A DNA stretch of 64,000 nucleotides from contig NZ_JAUORX010000002.1 of NCBI RefSeq assembly GCF_030548175.1, positions 248,001 through 312,000 of the forward strand, read 5' to 3'. The DNA is from Cognatishimia sp. 1_MG-2023 (GTDB lineage Bacteria > Pseudomonadota > Alphaproteobacteria > Rhodobacterales > Rhodobacteraceae). Shown here piece after piece: positions 12,078 to 20,544 of the stretch; within the stretch, counting starts at the first letter, position 1, and every line of letters starts with the position of its first letter. The notes under the pieces were generated by a model. That model had not been told where the DNA came from, did no database searches, and saw nothing but the letters and a program-made list of their open reading frames with translations. Both the position numbers and the translations under genes were made by a program.

Positions 12078-13108
12078 TGGCCAAGACCAACCCGGGCCGG
12101 TTCTTCGAAGATTACAAAGTGGGCGACGTGATCAAACACGCCGTCCCACGCACCATCTCAGGTGGCGAGCGCGCGATGTACCACGCGCTCTATCCTGCGC
12201 GTCATGCGCTTTACTCTTCGGATGAATTCGCGCGGGCCTCTGGTCTGACAAAGTCGCCAATCGATGATCTGGCGGCCTTCCACGTCGTGTTCGGTAAAAC
12301 CGTGCCCGACGTATCCCTAAACGCTGTCGCGAACCTCGGCTATGCCGAGGGCCGCTGGCTGCTACCGGTCTACGAGGGCGACACGCTGCGTTCCGAATCC
12401 GAAGTCATCGGCGTCAAACAAAACTCCAACGGTAAATCCGGCGTTGTTTATGTCCGCACCCGTGGCCTCAACCAAAACGACGAAACCGTCATGGAATACG
12501 TCCGCTGGGTCATGGTCCGCAAAGGCAACCTAGACGCCCCAGCACCAGAAACCGTGATCCCGGACCTCAACAAAGTCATTCCAGCAGATCAACTCCAGAT
12601 CCCAGCAGGCCTTGATTTTACCAACTACGACTTTGACCTCGCCGGCGAACAGCACCGCTGGGGCGATTACGAAATCGGCGAAACCGTTGACCACGTCGAT
12701 GGCGTCACAGTCGAAGAAGCCGAACACATGATCGCCACCCGCCTGTGGCAAAACACAGCCAAAGTCCACTTTGACAACACCGCCCGCCCAGACGGCACCC
12801 GCCTGATCTACGGCGGCCACGTCATCTCCATGGCCCGCGCGCTGTCCTTCAATGGTCTTGCCAACGCACAGATGATCGTTGGCCTCAACGGCGGCGCACA
12901 CGCCAACCCATGCCTCTCCGGCACGACCATCCGCGCCTGGTCCGAAGTTCTGGACAAAGCCGAAACCAACGCCCCCGGCGTCGGCGCCATCCGCCTCCGC
13001 CTTGTTGCAACCAAAGGCGGCGCGCCGTTCGAACTCAAGGGCGAAGACGGGAAATACCTGCCAGACGTCCTGCTAGACCTTGATGTTTGGGCGCTAATGC
13101 CGCTTTGA
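12077..13108 (+). CDS. mch: Mesaconyl-CoA hydratase (beta-methylmalyl-CoA dehydratase)
   Basis: Interconverts beta-methylmalyl-CoA and mesaconyl-CoA in the ethylmalonyl-CoA pathway. The 343-residue protein is a double MaoC-like hotdog hydratase: an N-terminal domain (FFEDYKVGDVIKH, about 9-21) and a second copy from about residue 190 (RWGDYEIGETVDHVDG). The family begins with PGRFFEDY, supporting the start at 12077, which overlaps the DUF1737 stop. Its place after the malyl-CoA thioesterase/lyase gene supports the pathway assignment. Confidence 0.93.
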   Translation: MAKTNPGRFFEDYKVGDVIKHAVPRTISGGERAMYHALYPARHALYSSDEFARASGLTKSPIDDLAAFHVVFGKTVPDVSLNAVANLGYAEGRWLLPVYEGDTLRSESEVIGVKQNSNGKSGVVYVRTRGLNQNDETVMEYVRWVMVRKGNLDAPAPETVIPDLNKVIPADQLQIPAGLDFTNYDFDLAGEQHRWGDYEIGETVDHVDGVTVEEAEHMIATRLWQNTAKVHFDNTARPDGTRLIYGGHVISMARALSFNGLANAQMIVGLNGGAHANPCLSGTTIRAWSEVLDKAETNAPGVGAIRLRLVATKGGAPFELKGEDGKYLPDVLLDLDVWALMPL

Positions 13109-13115
13109 TAGCAGC

Positions 13116-13874
13116 ATGATCAAAGCCTTATTATCAGCCGCAACCATAGCTTTGGCCTGTCCCGCACAGGCCGAGCTTTCCCTGACAGACACGCCAGCAG
13201 ACACGCAGGCCTATGTCGAAAACAACTTGCTTGGCATTTTCTACCACGAATTCGGCCACGCCCTGATCGACATCCTAGAGTTGCCAATCTTCGGCCAAGA
13301 AGAAGACGCAGCCGACGTGCTGTCCGTCTTCCTCCTCTCGGAATTCTACGAAGAAGAGGCCGCCGTTCAGCTCGCCTACGACACCGCCTTCGGGTTCCTC
13401 GGCGAAGCCGATCAAACAGCCGCAGCGGATATTCCCTTCTGGGACGTGCACGGCCCAGACATTCAACGCTATTACAATCTGGTCTGCATCTTCTACGGTG
13501 CCAACCCAGACGAACGCGATGACGTTGCCCAAGACCTCGGCCTTCCAGAAGAACGCGCAGACTATTGCCCGGATGAATTTGACCAAGCCGCTCATAGCTG
13601 GGGCGGGGCGCTTGACGAAATTGCAAATGACAAAGGCGGCCAATCGATCAAGCTTGGCAACGTCCAAGAAGACACCGACGGAGCCATCTTAACAGCCCGC
13701 GTGATCACAGAAGAGATCAAAGCGCTCAACGCTGAATTCCGTCTACCGATGACCCTAGATGTGCACGTCATCGCCTGCGACGAGGCCAATGCCTTCTACG
13801 ATCCGGCAGAGCGCAGCATCACGATGTGCACAGAATTTGCCGATTCATTGGTCGAAATGGCGCCAGACTTCTAA
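13116..13874 (+). CDS. Secreted DUF4344 putative metallopeptidase
   Basis: Periplasmic or secreted protein of 252 residues with a signal peptide cleaved near residue 19 (CPAQA). A zinc-peptidase motif HEFGH sits at residues 44-48, very close to the mature N-terminus, followed by FGQEEDAADVLSVF, where an acidic residue could be the third ligand, as expected for DUF4344. Three Cys could form disulfides. It starts 7 bp after mch and may be read through from that operon, although the substrate and any link to carbon metabolism are unknown. Confidence 0.82.
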   Translation: MIKALLSAATIALACPAQAELSLTDTPADTQAYVENNLLGIFYHEFGHALIDILELPIFGQEEDAADVLSVFLLSEFYEEEAAVQLAYDTAFGFLGEADQTAAADIPFWDVHGPDIQRYYNLVCIFYGANPDERDDVAQDLGLPEERADYCPDEFDQAAHSWGGALDEIANDKGGQSIKLGNVQEDTDGAILTARVITEEIKALNAEFRLPMTLDVHVIACDEANAFYDPAERSITMCTEFADSLVEMAPDF

Positions 13875-13905
13875 ATGGCTCATTAATCTTGCAAGTTTCC
13901 ACATT

Positions 13906-13936
13906 TGTGATCACAGCAACTTTTTCTGTGATCACT
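13906..13936. promoter_or_regulatory. Twin TGTGATCACA palindromes upstream of sdhC
   Basis: TGTGATCACA at 13906-13915 and TGTGATCACT at 13927-13936, starts 21 bp apart, 137-167 bp upstream of sdhC. Spacing and sequence match the pair upstream of sucC. Both lie outside coding sequence. A common operator for the succinate dehydrogenase and sucCDAB operons is the simplest reading. Confidence 0.7.
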
Positions 13937-14072
13937 TAATTGCATCATGTTTGCGCCAACTGATAAAAAACCGTACGTTTCAACAAAAAATCACTGATTT
14001 TTACGATCCGGAAAGGTGACAAATTAGAAAATCTCGTTACTAAAGAGCCAAGCGAACCTGAAAGGAGCCAGC

Positions 14073-14456
14073 ATGGCCGATGTAAATCGCGGCAATCGCC
14101 CGCTATCGCCACATTTGACCATCTACCGTCCACAATTGACCTCGATCTCATCTATCATGGTGCGGATTACCGGTATTGCGACGTTTTTTGTCTCTGTGAT
14201 CATCGTCTGGTGGCTTCTAGCCGCTGCGACCTCGGCGTCATCCTTCGGGGCGGTCGACGGGTTCTTGCGCAGCTGGTTTGGTGACCTGATCTTGCTTGGC
14301 GCGACTTGGGCTATTTTCTACCACGCACTCGGACGTCTGCGTCACGTGATCTGGGATTTCGGGTATTGCCTCGAAGTTGAAACATCCGAGACGATGGCCA
14401 AGGGTATGTTCATCCTTGCGACCGTTCTGACCGTCATCACAATGATCTTGGTGTAA
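14073..14456 (+). CDS. sdhC: Succinate dehydrogenase cytochrome b556 subunit
   Basis: Membrane anchor of complex II, 127 residues with three transmembrane helices. The family signature RPLSPHLTIYRP is at 9-20, the quinone-site region SISSIMVRITG follows at about 24-34, and the haem b ligand is probably His84 in FYHALGRLRHV. The start at 14073 has AAAGGAG 6-8 nt upstream. It leads the sdhCDA operon and is followed by sdhD with a 5-11 bp gap. Twin palindromes lie upstream. Confidence 0.96.
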   Translation: MADVNRGNRPLSPHLTIYRPQLTSISSIMVRITGIATFFVSVIIVWWLLAAATSASSFGAVDGFLRSWFGDLILLGATWAIFYHALGRLRHVIWDFGYCLEVETSETMAKGMFILATVLTVITMILV

Positions 14457-14467
14457 GGGGAATGGCT

Positions 14468-14839
14468 ATGAATTATCTCACTGACCGCAAACGCGCACAG
14501 GGCCTTGGTTCCGCGAAACAAGGCAGCCATCACCACTGGGTTATGATTGTTAGCTCAATCGCGCTGGTTCTTGTTGTTCCATTTTTCGTGCTGACCCTCG
14601 GTTCCGCAATTGGCGGCACCCACGAAGAGGTGCTCGCATTCTTTAGCCGCCCAGTCGCCGCGATCTTCACCGGTCTCGCTCTGGCGGTCATCATCAACCA
14701 CGTAAAACACGAAGCCCATGAAGCGATCGAAGACTACATGCATGGCGTTGCGCAAAAACTGACATTGGTTGCCACATCCGTGGTGGCGAACACGTTGATT
14801 GCCGCCGGTCTGTTTGCTCTCGTGAAACTCGCTCTGTAA
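14468..14839 (+). CDS. sdhD: Succinate dehydrogenase membrane anchor subunit
   Basis: Second membrane subunit of complex II, 123 residues with three transmembrane helices. The start MNYLTDRKRAQGLGS is preferred at 14468: GGGG (14457-14460) is then spaced 7 nt, and homologues begin at this point. The ATG 6 nt earlier is too close to the Shine-Dalgarno. Haem or quinone contacts would come from helix 2 (IINHVKHEAHE). Sits between sdhC and sdhA. Confidence 0.94.
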   Translation: MNYLTDRKRAQGLGSAKQGSHHHWVMIVSSIALVLVVPFFVLTLGSAIGGTHEEVLAFFSRPVAAIFTGLALAVIINHVKHEAHEAIEDYMHGVAQKLTLVATSVVANTLIAAGLFALVKLAL

Positions 14840-14863
14840 TTCGCGCGCTAAGGAATTAAGAAA

Positions 14864-16672
14864 ATGACAGCTGCTTACGAATACGAAACGCACGAATATG
14901 ATGTTGTTGTGGTTGGTGCCGGCGGCGCAGGTTTGCGCGCCACACTGGGCATGGCAGAACAAGGTCTGCGCACTGCTTGTGTGACCAAAGTTTTCCCAAC
15001 CCGCTCGCACACAGTTGCCGCTCAGGGCGGTATCGCGGCATCCCTGTCCAACATGGGCCCAGACAACTGGCAGTGGCACATGTATGACACCGTCAAAGGC
15101 TCTGACTGGTTGGGTGACACCGACGCGATGGAATACCTCGCGCGTGAAGCCCCAAAAGCGGTCTACGAACTGGAACACTACGGTGTGCCGTTCTCTCGTA
15201 CCGAAGAGGGCAAGATCTACCAGCGTCCATTCGGCGGCCACACCACCGAATTTGGCGAAGGCCCAGCCGTTCAGCGGACCTGCGCCGCAGCGGACCGGAC
15301 CGGCCACGCGATCCTGCACACACTTTACGGCCAGTCCCTAAAGAACAACGCAGAATTCTACATCGAATACTTCGCGATTGACCTCATCATGAGCGAAGAG
15401 GGCGAATGCCAAGGCGTCGTCTGCTGGAAACTTGATGACGGCACAATGCACGTCTTCAACGCAAAAACCGTTGTTCTGGCGACAGGCGGCTATGGCCGTG
15501 CGTATTTCTCTGCAACCTCTGCGCACACCTGCACAGGTGACGGCGGCGGCATGGTGGCCCGCGCGGGTCTGGCCCTGCAGGATATGGAATTCGTTCAGTT
15601 CCACCCAACCGGTATCTACGGCTCTGGCTGCTTGATCACCGAAGGTGCACGCGGCGAAGGTGGTTACCTGACCAACTCCGAAGGCGAGCGTTTCATGGAA
15701 CGTTACGCACCACAGTACAAAGACCTCGCACCACGCGACTACGTTTCCCGGTCGATGACCATGGAAATCCGCGAAGGCCGTGGTGTTGGCGCCGAAGGCG
15801 ACCACATCTTCCTAAACCTCAACCACCTTCCATCAGAAGCCCTCGCAGAACGCCTGCCAGGCATCTCTGAATCCGCGAAAATCTTCGCAGGTGTTGACGT
15901 GACCAAAGAGCCGATCCCGGTTCTGCCAACAGTTCACTACAACATGGGCGGTATCCCAACCAACTATTGGGGTGAGGTTCTGAACCCAACCAAAGACGAC
16001 CCAACCGCGACCGTGCCTGGCCTGATGGCCGTGGGCGAAGCGGGCTGTGCGTCGGTTCACGGTGCAAACCGTCTGGGCTCTAACTCTTTGATCGACCTCG
16101 TGGTCTTCGGTCGTGCGGCCGCAATCCGCGCTGGCAAAACCGTTGATGCAGATGCCGCAAACCCAACGCTGAACCAAGCGTCTGTAGATGCCGCATTTGA
16201 TCGCTTCGACGGTCTGCGCAACGCCAAAGGCAACGTTTCAACTGCAGAACTGCGCCTAGAGATGCAGAAAACCATGCAGTCTGACGCTGCCGTCTTCCGT
16301 ACAGACAAAACCCTCAAAGAGGGCGTTGAAAAGATGACAGACATCGCGGGCAAAATGGATGACCTCAAAGTCACCGATCGCAGCTTGGTCTGGAACTCTG
16401 ATCTGATGGAAACGCTAGAGCTTGCAAACCTCATGCCAAACGCGCTGGCCACCATCCACGGTGCCGAAGCACGTAAGGAATCTCGCGGTGCACATGCCCA
16501 CGAAGATTACTCAGAGCGTGACGACAAAAACTGGCGCGTTCACACCGTGTCCCGCGTAGACGGCAACAAAGTTGACCTGTCTTACCGCCCAGTCGTCAAA
16601 GACCCTCTGACCACAGAGGCCGAAGGCGGCATCAACCTCAAGAAAATCGCACCAAAGGCACGTACGTTCTAA
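14864..16672 (+). CDS. sdhA: Succinate dehydrogenase flavoprotein subunit
   Basis: Catalytic subunit of complex II, oxidising succinate to fumarate; 602 residues. FAD-binding GAGGAGLRA is at about 18-26, and the His that covalently holds FAD is His49 in [11 protein letters not shown]. Substrate-site motifs HPTGIYGSG and [11 protein letters not shown] are present. The stop codon overlaps the start of the next gene (TAATG), an unrelated lipoprotein, not sdhB, which lies 1.45 kb further on. Confidence 0.97.
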   Translation: MTAAYEYETHEYDVVVVGAGGAGLRATLGMAEQGLRTACVTKVFPTRSHTVAAQGGIAASLSNMGPDNWQWHMYDTVKGSDWLGDTDAMEYLAREAPKAVYELEHYGVPFSRTEEGKIYQRPFGGHTTEFGEGPAVQRTCAAADRTGHAILHTLYGQSLKNNAEFYIEYFAIDLIMSEEGECQGVVCWKLDDGTMHVFNAKTVVLATGGYGRAYFSATSAHTCTGDGGGMVARAGLALQDMEFVQFHPTGIYGSGCLITEGARGEGGYLTNSEGERFMERYAPQYKDLAPRDYVSRSMTMEIREGRGVGAEGDHIFLNLNHLPSEALAERLPGISESAKIFAGVDVTKEPIPVLPTVHYNMGGIPTNYWGEVLNPTKDDPTATVPGLMAVGEAGCASVHGANRLGSNSLIDLVVFGRAAAIRAGKTVDADAANPTLNQASVDAAFDRFDGLRNAKGNVSTAELRLEMQKTMQSDAAVFRTDKTLKEGVEKMTDIAGKMDDLKVTDRSLVWNSDLMETLELANLMPNALATIHGAEARKESRGAHAHEDYSERDDKNWRVHTVSRVDGNKVDLSYRPVVKDPLTTEAEGGINLKKIAPKARTF

Positions 16673-17145
16673 TGCGGAATTTGGTGGTTTCTTTGTGTTG
16701 TGTTTCGCTGTTGGGGGCTTGCGTTGAGCAAGGCTCCAACTCAAGCACGCCACCACCACCAAACTATCTTGAGGCGCAGACCCAACAAGAATGTACAGAT
16801 GCGGTGAGGAAAGAAGTTTCCGATGCGCGTCAGGTGAGACATTTGCCTGCGACTTCGACAACGGAATTCATCGGTCAGGCCATCGGCAAAGGCATCGCGA
16901 TGGGCATCATCAAAAGCCGCGCCAAGCGACATTTTGTGACATGCCTTGAACGCATTCAGTCTCAGGGCGTGACACTTTATAGGCCTGATGGCACTCCGGT
17001 GCCGCCTGGTGGAACCGTCACAGATGCTAGCTTAGCGTCGTCTAGCGCGGACAATGAAAATGCTGCTGCAGGTGATTTGCCCTACGGCTGTCATAAGAAA
17101 GCTCCGGTCATGTACCGCGGCGATTTGATTTGTGTGAGGGATTGA
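16672..17145 (+). CDS. Predicted lipoprotein inserted in the sdh operon
   Basis: 157 residues with a lipoprotein signal: hydrophobic stretch VVSLCCVSLLGAC with the lipobox Cys at 17, then a Ser/Pro-rich linker. The mature part has no domain I recognise; it has an Ala/Gly-rich helix (FIGQAIGKGIAMGI) and three scattered Cys (CTDA, CLER, GCHKK) that could form disulfides. Start overlaps the sdhA stop and its own stop overlaps the next start (TGATG), so it is translationally coupled on both sides. A role in complex II assembly is possible but unsupported. Confidence 0.75.
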   Translation: MRNLVVSLCCVSLLGACVEQGSNSSTPPPPNYLEAQTQQECTDAVRKEVSDARQVRHLPATSTTEFIGQAIGKGIAMGIIKSRAKRHFVTCLERIQSQGVTLYRPDGTPVPPGGTVTDASLASSSADNENAAAGDLPYGCHKKAPVMYRGDLICVRD

Positions 17146-18023
17146 TGCAAGACGCGGCGCAAACTCAACTTGCTCAGGCACTCGGCTTTCAGCCGGGTAT
17201 GGTCCTGCGCACGTTTGGGATGCGCCGCTCTGGCAACCATGCGATCACCAATTGGCTGACCCGCAACCGCGAGAAAAACAGCGTTTTCCTCAACAACTGC
17301 GTGATCGGAAAACCCGCCGCCACCAGCTGCCGCGGGATAGAGGTCAACACACGTCGTTTGCCCCATAAACAAGGTGACTCGCTTGTCGATACCACCTTTG
17401 CGGCGGGGGACGGGGCCTTGGTCGTCATCTCTTACGAAGACTTCGCACCAGATACAGATGATCTTGTTGCGGGCCTAACATCTGACATCCCAGAAGAGAT
17501 GATCACGCGTAACATCGTGATGTTCCGCAACTTCATGAACTGGTCAGCGTCGCTATTGCACAAAGTGCAATCAAACGACGCACAGCAACCGCTGGATTGC
17601 CTTCGCATCATGATGTCCGCCATGGACAAATATCGCGACCTTTTGGATTTGGTGGCCAACGCCAAATCTGTCGGTGCCCTGCCGGTCAACTACGACCGCT
17701 GGGTCGCGCGCCCACGCTACCGTGGTCGCCTGCTCCAAGAGCTGGGCTTACCACGTAACGACAATACGCTTGGCCCAGTGCAACCCTATGGCGGCGGCTC
17801 GTCGTTCCAACGTGACGCCCAAAAAGCCGAAGAATTGGCAACAGACCAGCGCTGGCGCGAGATGATCAATGATCCGTCTTTCCAGATCGTGCTTTTGGCG
17901 GCCAGCCAAGATCCCGAGCTGATCGCGCTGATGCATAAGCTGATGCCACAAGATGCCGAGATGCTGACCACCTACCTTGGTCAGGCTCAGTTCCCTTATC
18001 ACGTGCAGGTGACAGACACATGA
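17145..18023 (+). CDS. Sulfotransferase-like P-loop protein inserted in the sdh operon
   Basis: 292 residues. The N-terminal strand-loop VLRTFGMRRSGNHAITNWL (about 20-38) resembles the PAPS-binding loop of sulfotransferases, and VMFRNFMNWSASLL near 125 resembles the second nucleotide contact. No membrane segment is seen. The start at 17145 is preferred because of GAGGG upstream and the TGATG overlap with the lipoprotein gene. It is followed by sdhB after 96 bp. The enzymatic activity and acceptor are not known; a nucleotide kinase-like fold is the alternative. Confidence 0.65.
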   Translation: MQDAAQTQLAQALGFQPGMVLRTFGMRRSGNHAITNWLTRNREKNSVFLNNCVIGKPAATSCRGIEVNTRRLPHKQGDSLVDTTFAAGDGALVVISYEDFAPDTDDLVAGLTSDIPEEMITRNIVMFRNFMNWSASLLHKVQSNDAQQPLDCLRIMMSAMDKYRDLLDLVANAKSVGALPVNYDRWVARPRYRGRLLQELGLPRNDNTLGPVQPYGGGSSFQRDAQKAEELATDQRWREMINDPSFQIVLLAASQDPELIALMHKLMPQDAEMLTTYLGQAQFPYHVQVTDT

Positions 18024-18119
18024 TGTGTGCCGCCCGCATATCCCCCTTTGCCGCCCAAGGCGGTTCCCTTTTCACCCCATGCGCGGTCCGCGCATTAGGC
18101 AACTGAAGGAGACGACGGA

Positions 18120-18899
18120 ATGGTCGAATTTGCGCTCCCTAAAAACTCCCGTATCACCACGGGTAAAACCTGGCCCAAGCCAGACGGCGCTAAGAACCTG
18201 CGCAAGTTCCAGATTTATCGCTGGAACCCAGATGATGGCAAAAACCCATCCGTCGATACGTATTTTGTCGACATGGACAATTGCGGCCCAATGATCTTGG
18301 ACGCGTTGATCAAGATTAAGAACGAGATCGACCCAACACTGACCTTCCGCCGCTCTTGCCGCGAAGGTATCTGTGGCTCTTGCGCGATGAACATCGACGG
18401 CATCAACACGCTGGCCTGTATCTATGGCATCGATGAAGTCAAAGGCGCGGTTAAGATTTACCCACTGCCGCACATGGAAGTTGTTCGCGACCTGATCCCA
18501 GACCTGACGCATTTCTACGCGCAGCACGCGTCGATCATGCCGTGGTTGGAAACCAAAACCAACCGCCCTGCGAAAGAGTGGAAGCAGTCTATCGAAGACC
18601 GCAAAAAGCTGGATGGTTTGTATGAATGCGTAATGTGCGCATCCTGCTCAACCTCTTGCCCAAGCTACTGGTGGAACAGCGATCGTTACCTCGGCCCAGC
18701 AGCGCTGCTACATGCGTACCGTTGGATCATCGATTCACGCGACGAAGCGACTGGCGAGCGTCTGGACGAGCTTGAAGATCCGTTCAAACTGTACCGCTGC
18801 CACACAATTATGAACTGTGCGAAAACCTGCCCCAAGGGTTTGAACCCAGCCAAGGCGATTGCAGAGATCAAAAACATGATGGTGGAACGCGCTGTTTAA
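18120..18899 (+). CDS. sdhB: Succinate dehydrogenase iron-sulfur subunit
   Basis: Electron-transfer subunit of complex II, 259 residues. The 2Fe-2S site is formed by CREGICGSC and a later Cys in TLAC; the 4Fe-4S and 3Fe-4S sites by [13 protein letters not shown] and [14 protein letters not shown]. Start at 18120 after AAGGAGACGACGGA. It has its own 96-bp leader after the sulfotransferase-like gene and may have an additional promoter. A repeat hairpin and a terminator follow. Confidence 0.96.
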   Translation: MVEFALPKNSRITTGKTWPKPDGAKNLRKFQIYRWNPDDGKNPSVDTYFVDMDNCGPMILDALIKIKNEIDPTLTFRRSCREGICGSCAMNIDGINTLACIYGIDEVKGAVKIYPLPHMEVVRDLIPDLTHFYAQHASIMPWLETKTNRPAKEWKQSIEDRKKLDGLYECVMCASCSTSCPSYWWNSDRYLGPAALLHAYRWIIDSRDEATGERLDELEDPFKLYRCHTIMNCAKTCPKGLNPAKAIAEIKNMMVERAV

Positions 18900-18904
18900 G
18901 CGCG

Positions 18905-18952
18905 CTGGGGGTTTCACCCCCAGACCCCCAGAGTATTTTTAGAAAGATGAAG
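18905..18952 (+). repeat. Rhodobacteraceae 3'-end repeat, copy 1 (after sdhB)
   Basis: Six bases after the sdhB stop: hairpin CTGGGGG/CCCCCAG with loop TTTCA, then the tail GAGTATTTTTAGAAAGATGA. Related tails follow the rhomboid-like gene, coaBC and sseB on the same strand as their upstream gene. Confidence 0.8.
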
Positions 18953-18980
18953 AGGGTGGGCCGCCGGTCCGCCCTCTTTG
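18951..18980 (+). terminator. Terminator after sdhB
   Basis: Stem AGAGGGTGG paired with CCGCCCTCT (one G-U pair) followed by TTTG, directly after the 3'-end repeat. Likely ends the sdh operon. Confidence 0.65.
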
Positions 18981-19028
18981 CATTTGGTATGCGTTGACTT
19001 TTGTCGGGTAGGGCGGCAAGTCGAGCCT

Positions 19029-19232
19029 ATGCATATTTTCATCGGCCTTCTGCTGGCATTCTTGTTGATCGCGATATTCTCAAATCGCAAAACCCGCGGC
19101 TGCCGTTGGCGGATGGATAAGGATCGCGACGAAGGCGATCAGCGATTTTTCATCTGCATGGCATGCGGGAAAACGTGCCTGTCCTCGGATGGAAAAACAC
19201 CGCGATTTTGCAAAAAAGATCCGGGCCGTTAA
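19029..19232 (+). CDS. Small membrane protein with a C-terminal zinc-ribbon-like motif
   Basis: 67 residues: one N-terminal transmembrane helix (HIFIGLLLAFLLIAIFS, 2-18) then a basic region and a cytoplasmic tail with Cys at 25, 43, 46, 50 and 61, including C-x2-C. Similar short proteins (TM helix, CRW, CxxC, final CK) occur widely in roseobacters as far as I recall. A start at 19029 fits the helix. The function is unknown; metal binding is inferred from the Cys pattern. Confidence 0.7.
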   Translation: MHIFIGLLLAFLLIAIFSNRKTRGCRWRMDKDRDEGDQRFFICMACGKTCLSSDGKTPRFCKKDPGR

Positions 19233-19254
19233 CTATTAAAATCAGCGTTTTCGT

Positions 19255-19299
19255 CGAATCGTACGTTTCGAGCGCTTAACTGTACGAATTTCCACATTT
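19255..19299. repeat. Dispersed palindromic repeat with CGTACGTTTC, copy 1
   Basis: 45-bp element between two convergent genes. It shares a 15-nt left arm (CGAATCGTACGTTTC), a 12-nt variable centre and an 18-nt right arm (GTACGAATTTCCACATTT) with the inverted copy at 52866-52910. The arms contain the inverted core TCGTAC/GTACGA, so a hairpin or protein-binding dyad is possible. Confidence 0.75.
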
Positions 19300-19430
19300 A
19301 TCAATCGCAGGGGGAGGGCGCGTTGTGAAAGCCTTGGCTATGCAACGCTAAATATGGTGAGTCGTTGTTAAGGAACTGGTAATTGGACCGTCCCAAGACG
19401 GCCCAAAACCGTGGTTAATGCAGCGTACGG

Positions 19431-20135
19431 TCAGGCAAATGCCGCTTCGAGCGCGATTTCGACCATGTCGCCAAAAGATTTTTCACGCTGATCACTTGGA
19501 AGCGCATCGCCTGTCAAAAGGTGGTCAGACACGGTTAAAACAGCCAAAGCGCGGCAATCATGACGTGCGGCTAGGTTATAAAGCTCTGCGGCCTCCATCT
19601 CGACGCCCAGGATGCCATGGCGCACCATTTGTTCATTCAAATCAGGGCGTTCGTCGTAGAAAACATCGCTAGAATAGATGCCACCAACATGTGTCGCCGT
19701 GCCCTTTGCCGCCGCCGCATCCGCCGCCGCACGTAGCAACCCGTAGTCGGCGCAGGGCGCAAAGTTCATTTCCTTGAAAATACCCCGTGACGGAGTGGAA
19801 AGTGTGGTCGCTGTCATCGCTAAAATCACGTCCCGCACCGCGATTTTATTCTGCATCGCTCCGCAAGAACCTATACGGATCAATGTCTTAGCGCCGAAAT
19901 CCTTTATCAGCTCATTGACGTAAATCGACAGGCTCGGCATCCCCATACCCGACCCGTGGATGGTGACAGGATTGCCTTTCCAAGTGCCGGTAAACCCCAA
20001 CATGCCGCGAACTTCGTTCACCAATTTGACGTCATCCAAAAAGGTTTCAGCCGCCCATTTCGCGCGATACGGATCGCCCGGTAATAGAACGGTTTCGGCG
20101 ATCTCGCCCGGCTCTGCGCCGATATGAATTGTCAT
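19431..20135 (-). CDS. deoD: Purine-nucleoside phosphorylase (DeoD type)
   Basis: Hexameric purine-nucleoside phosphorylase of 234 residues (E. coli DeoD has 239). It cleaves (deoxy)inosine, guanosine and adenosine with phosphate. The family signature with [16 protein letters not shown] is at about residues 64-79, the phosphate-site RIGSCG follows, and [10 protein letters not shown] holds the ribose-contact Glu. The start at 20135 is set by GGAGA upstream. It works logically with the nucleoside ABC transporter at 28664-33308. Confidence 0.93.
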   Translation of the reverse strand: MTIHIGAEPGEIAETVLLPGDPYRAKWAAETFLDDVKLVNEVRGMLGFTGTWKGNPVTIHGSGMGMPSLSIYVNELIKDFGAKTLIRIGSCGAMQNKIAVRDVILAMTATTLSTPSRGIFKEMNFAPCADYGLLRAAADAAAAKGTATHVGGIYSSDVFYDERPDLNEQMVRHGILGVEMEAAELYNLAARHDCRALAVLTVSDHLLTGDALPSDQREKSFGDMVEIALEAAFA

Positions 20136-20207
20136 GGTTTCTCTCCGCAAGTCAGCAATTACACGCCAGAAAACGCCGAGTAGCGCGTCAGCACAAGCCC
20201 CAATTCG

Positions 20208-20486
20208 TCAGCGAATGATTTCGAATTTTTTTGAAGATGCCGACGTGGTCACTGTTCTAGATTGCACATCCCGAACCGAGGCTGCACCTGGCCCTGACCA
20301 CATTTCATCAACCATTTGATTCACAAGCCTTTTTTCGCCCTCAATCTGGGCAATCACTGCGCCGGAAACGTCGTTTCGAACCCAGCCTTTTAACCCCAAA
20401 GACTGCGCGCGTGCGCGTGTCCAATGGCGGTAAGCCACGCCTTGAACGCGGCCTGTCACTCGAGCTTTGATTGTGATGGGTAACAT
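20208..20486 (-). CDS. acyP: Acylphosphatase
   Basis: 92-residue acylphosphatase that hydrolyses carboxyl-phosphate bonds. The motif GRVQGVAYRHWT contains the catalytic Arg, and GWVRND the catalytic Asn. GGAGG 7 nt upstream fixes the start at 20486; a different frame would use an ATG at 20493 but gives no family match. It follows ecm on the same strand with a 58-bp gap and is probably co-transcribed. Confidence 0.9.
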   Translation of the reverse strand: MLPITIKARVTGRVQGVAYRHWTRARAQSLGLKGWVRNDVSGAVIAQIEGEKRLVNQMVDEMWSGPGAASVRDVQSRTVTTSASSKKFEIIR

Positions 20487-20544
20487 TTGGCATCCTCCCC
20501 GCGCAAAGTGTGACTCCGCACGGGGTAAAATGCAAATTTGCAGC

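Noticed and set aside
14555-15319. 254-codon open frame on the minus strand opposite sdhD and sdhA
   Set aside because: It lies entirely antisense to two certain genes, has no family similarity or ribosome site, and is a by-product of codon bias.
19206-19216. TTTTGCAAAAAA near the end of the small zinc-ribbon gene
   Set aside because: Falls in codons for a Phe-Cys-Lys-Lys stretch, not a promoter; not counted as an operator of the TTTTGCAAAA set.
20531-20542. Palindrome TGCAAATTTGCA between ecm and acyP
   Set aside because: Located just after the ecm stop and with a different core order from TTTTGCAAAA; no promoter evidence.
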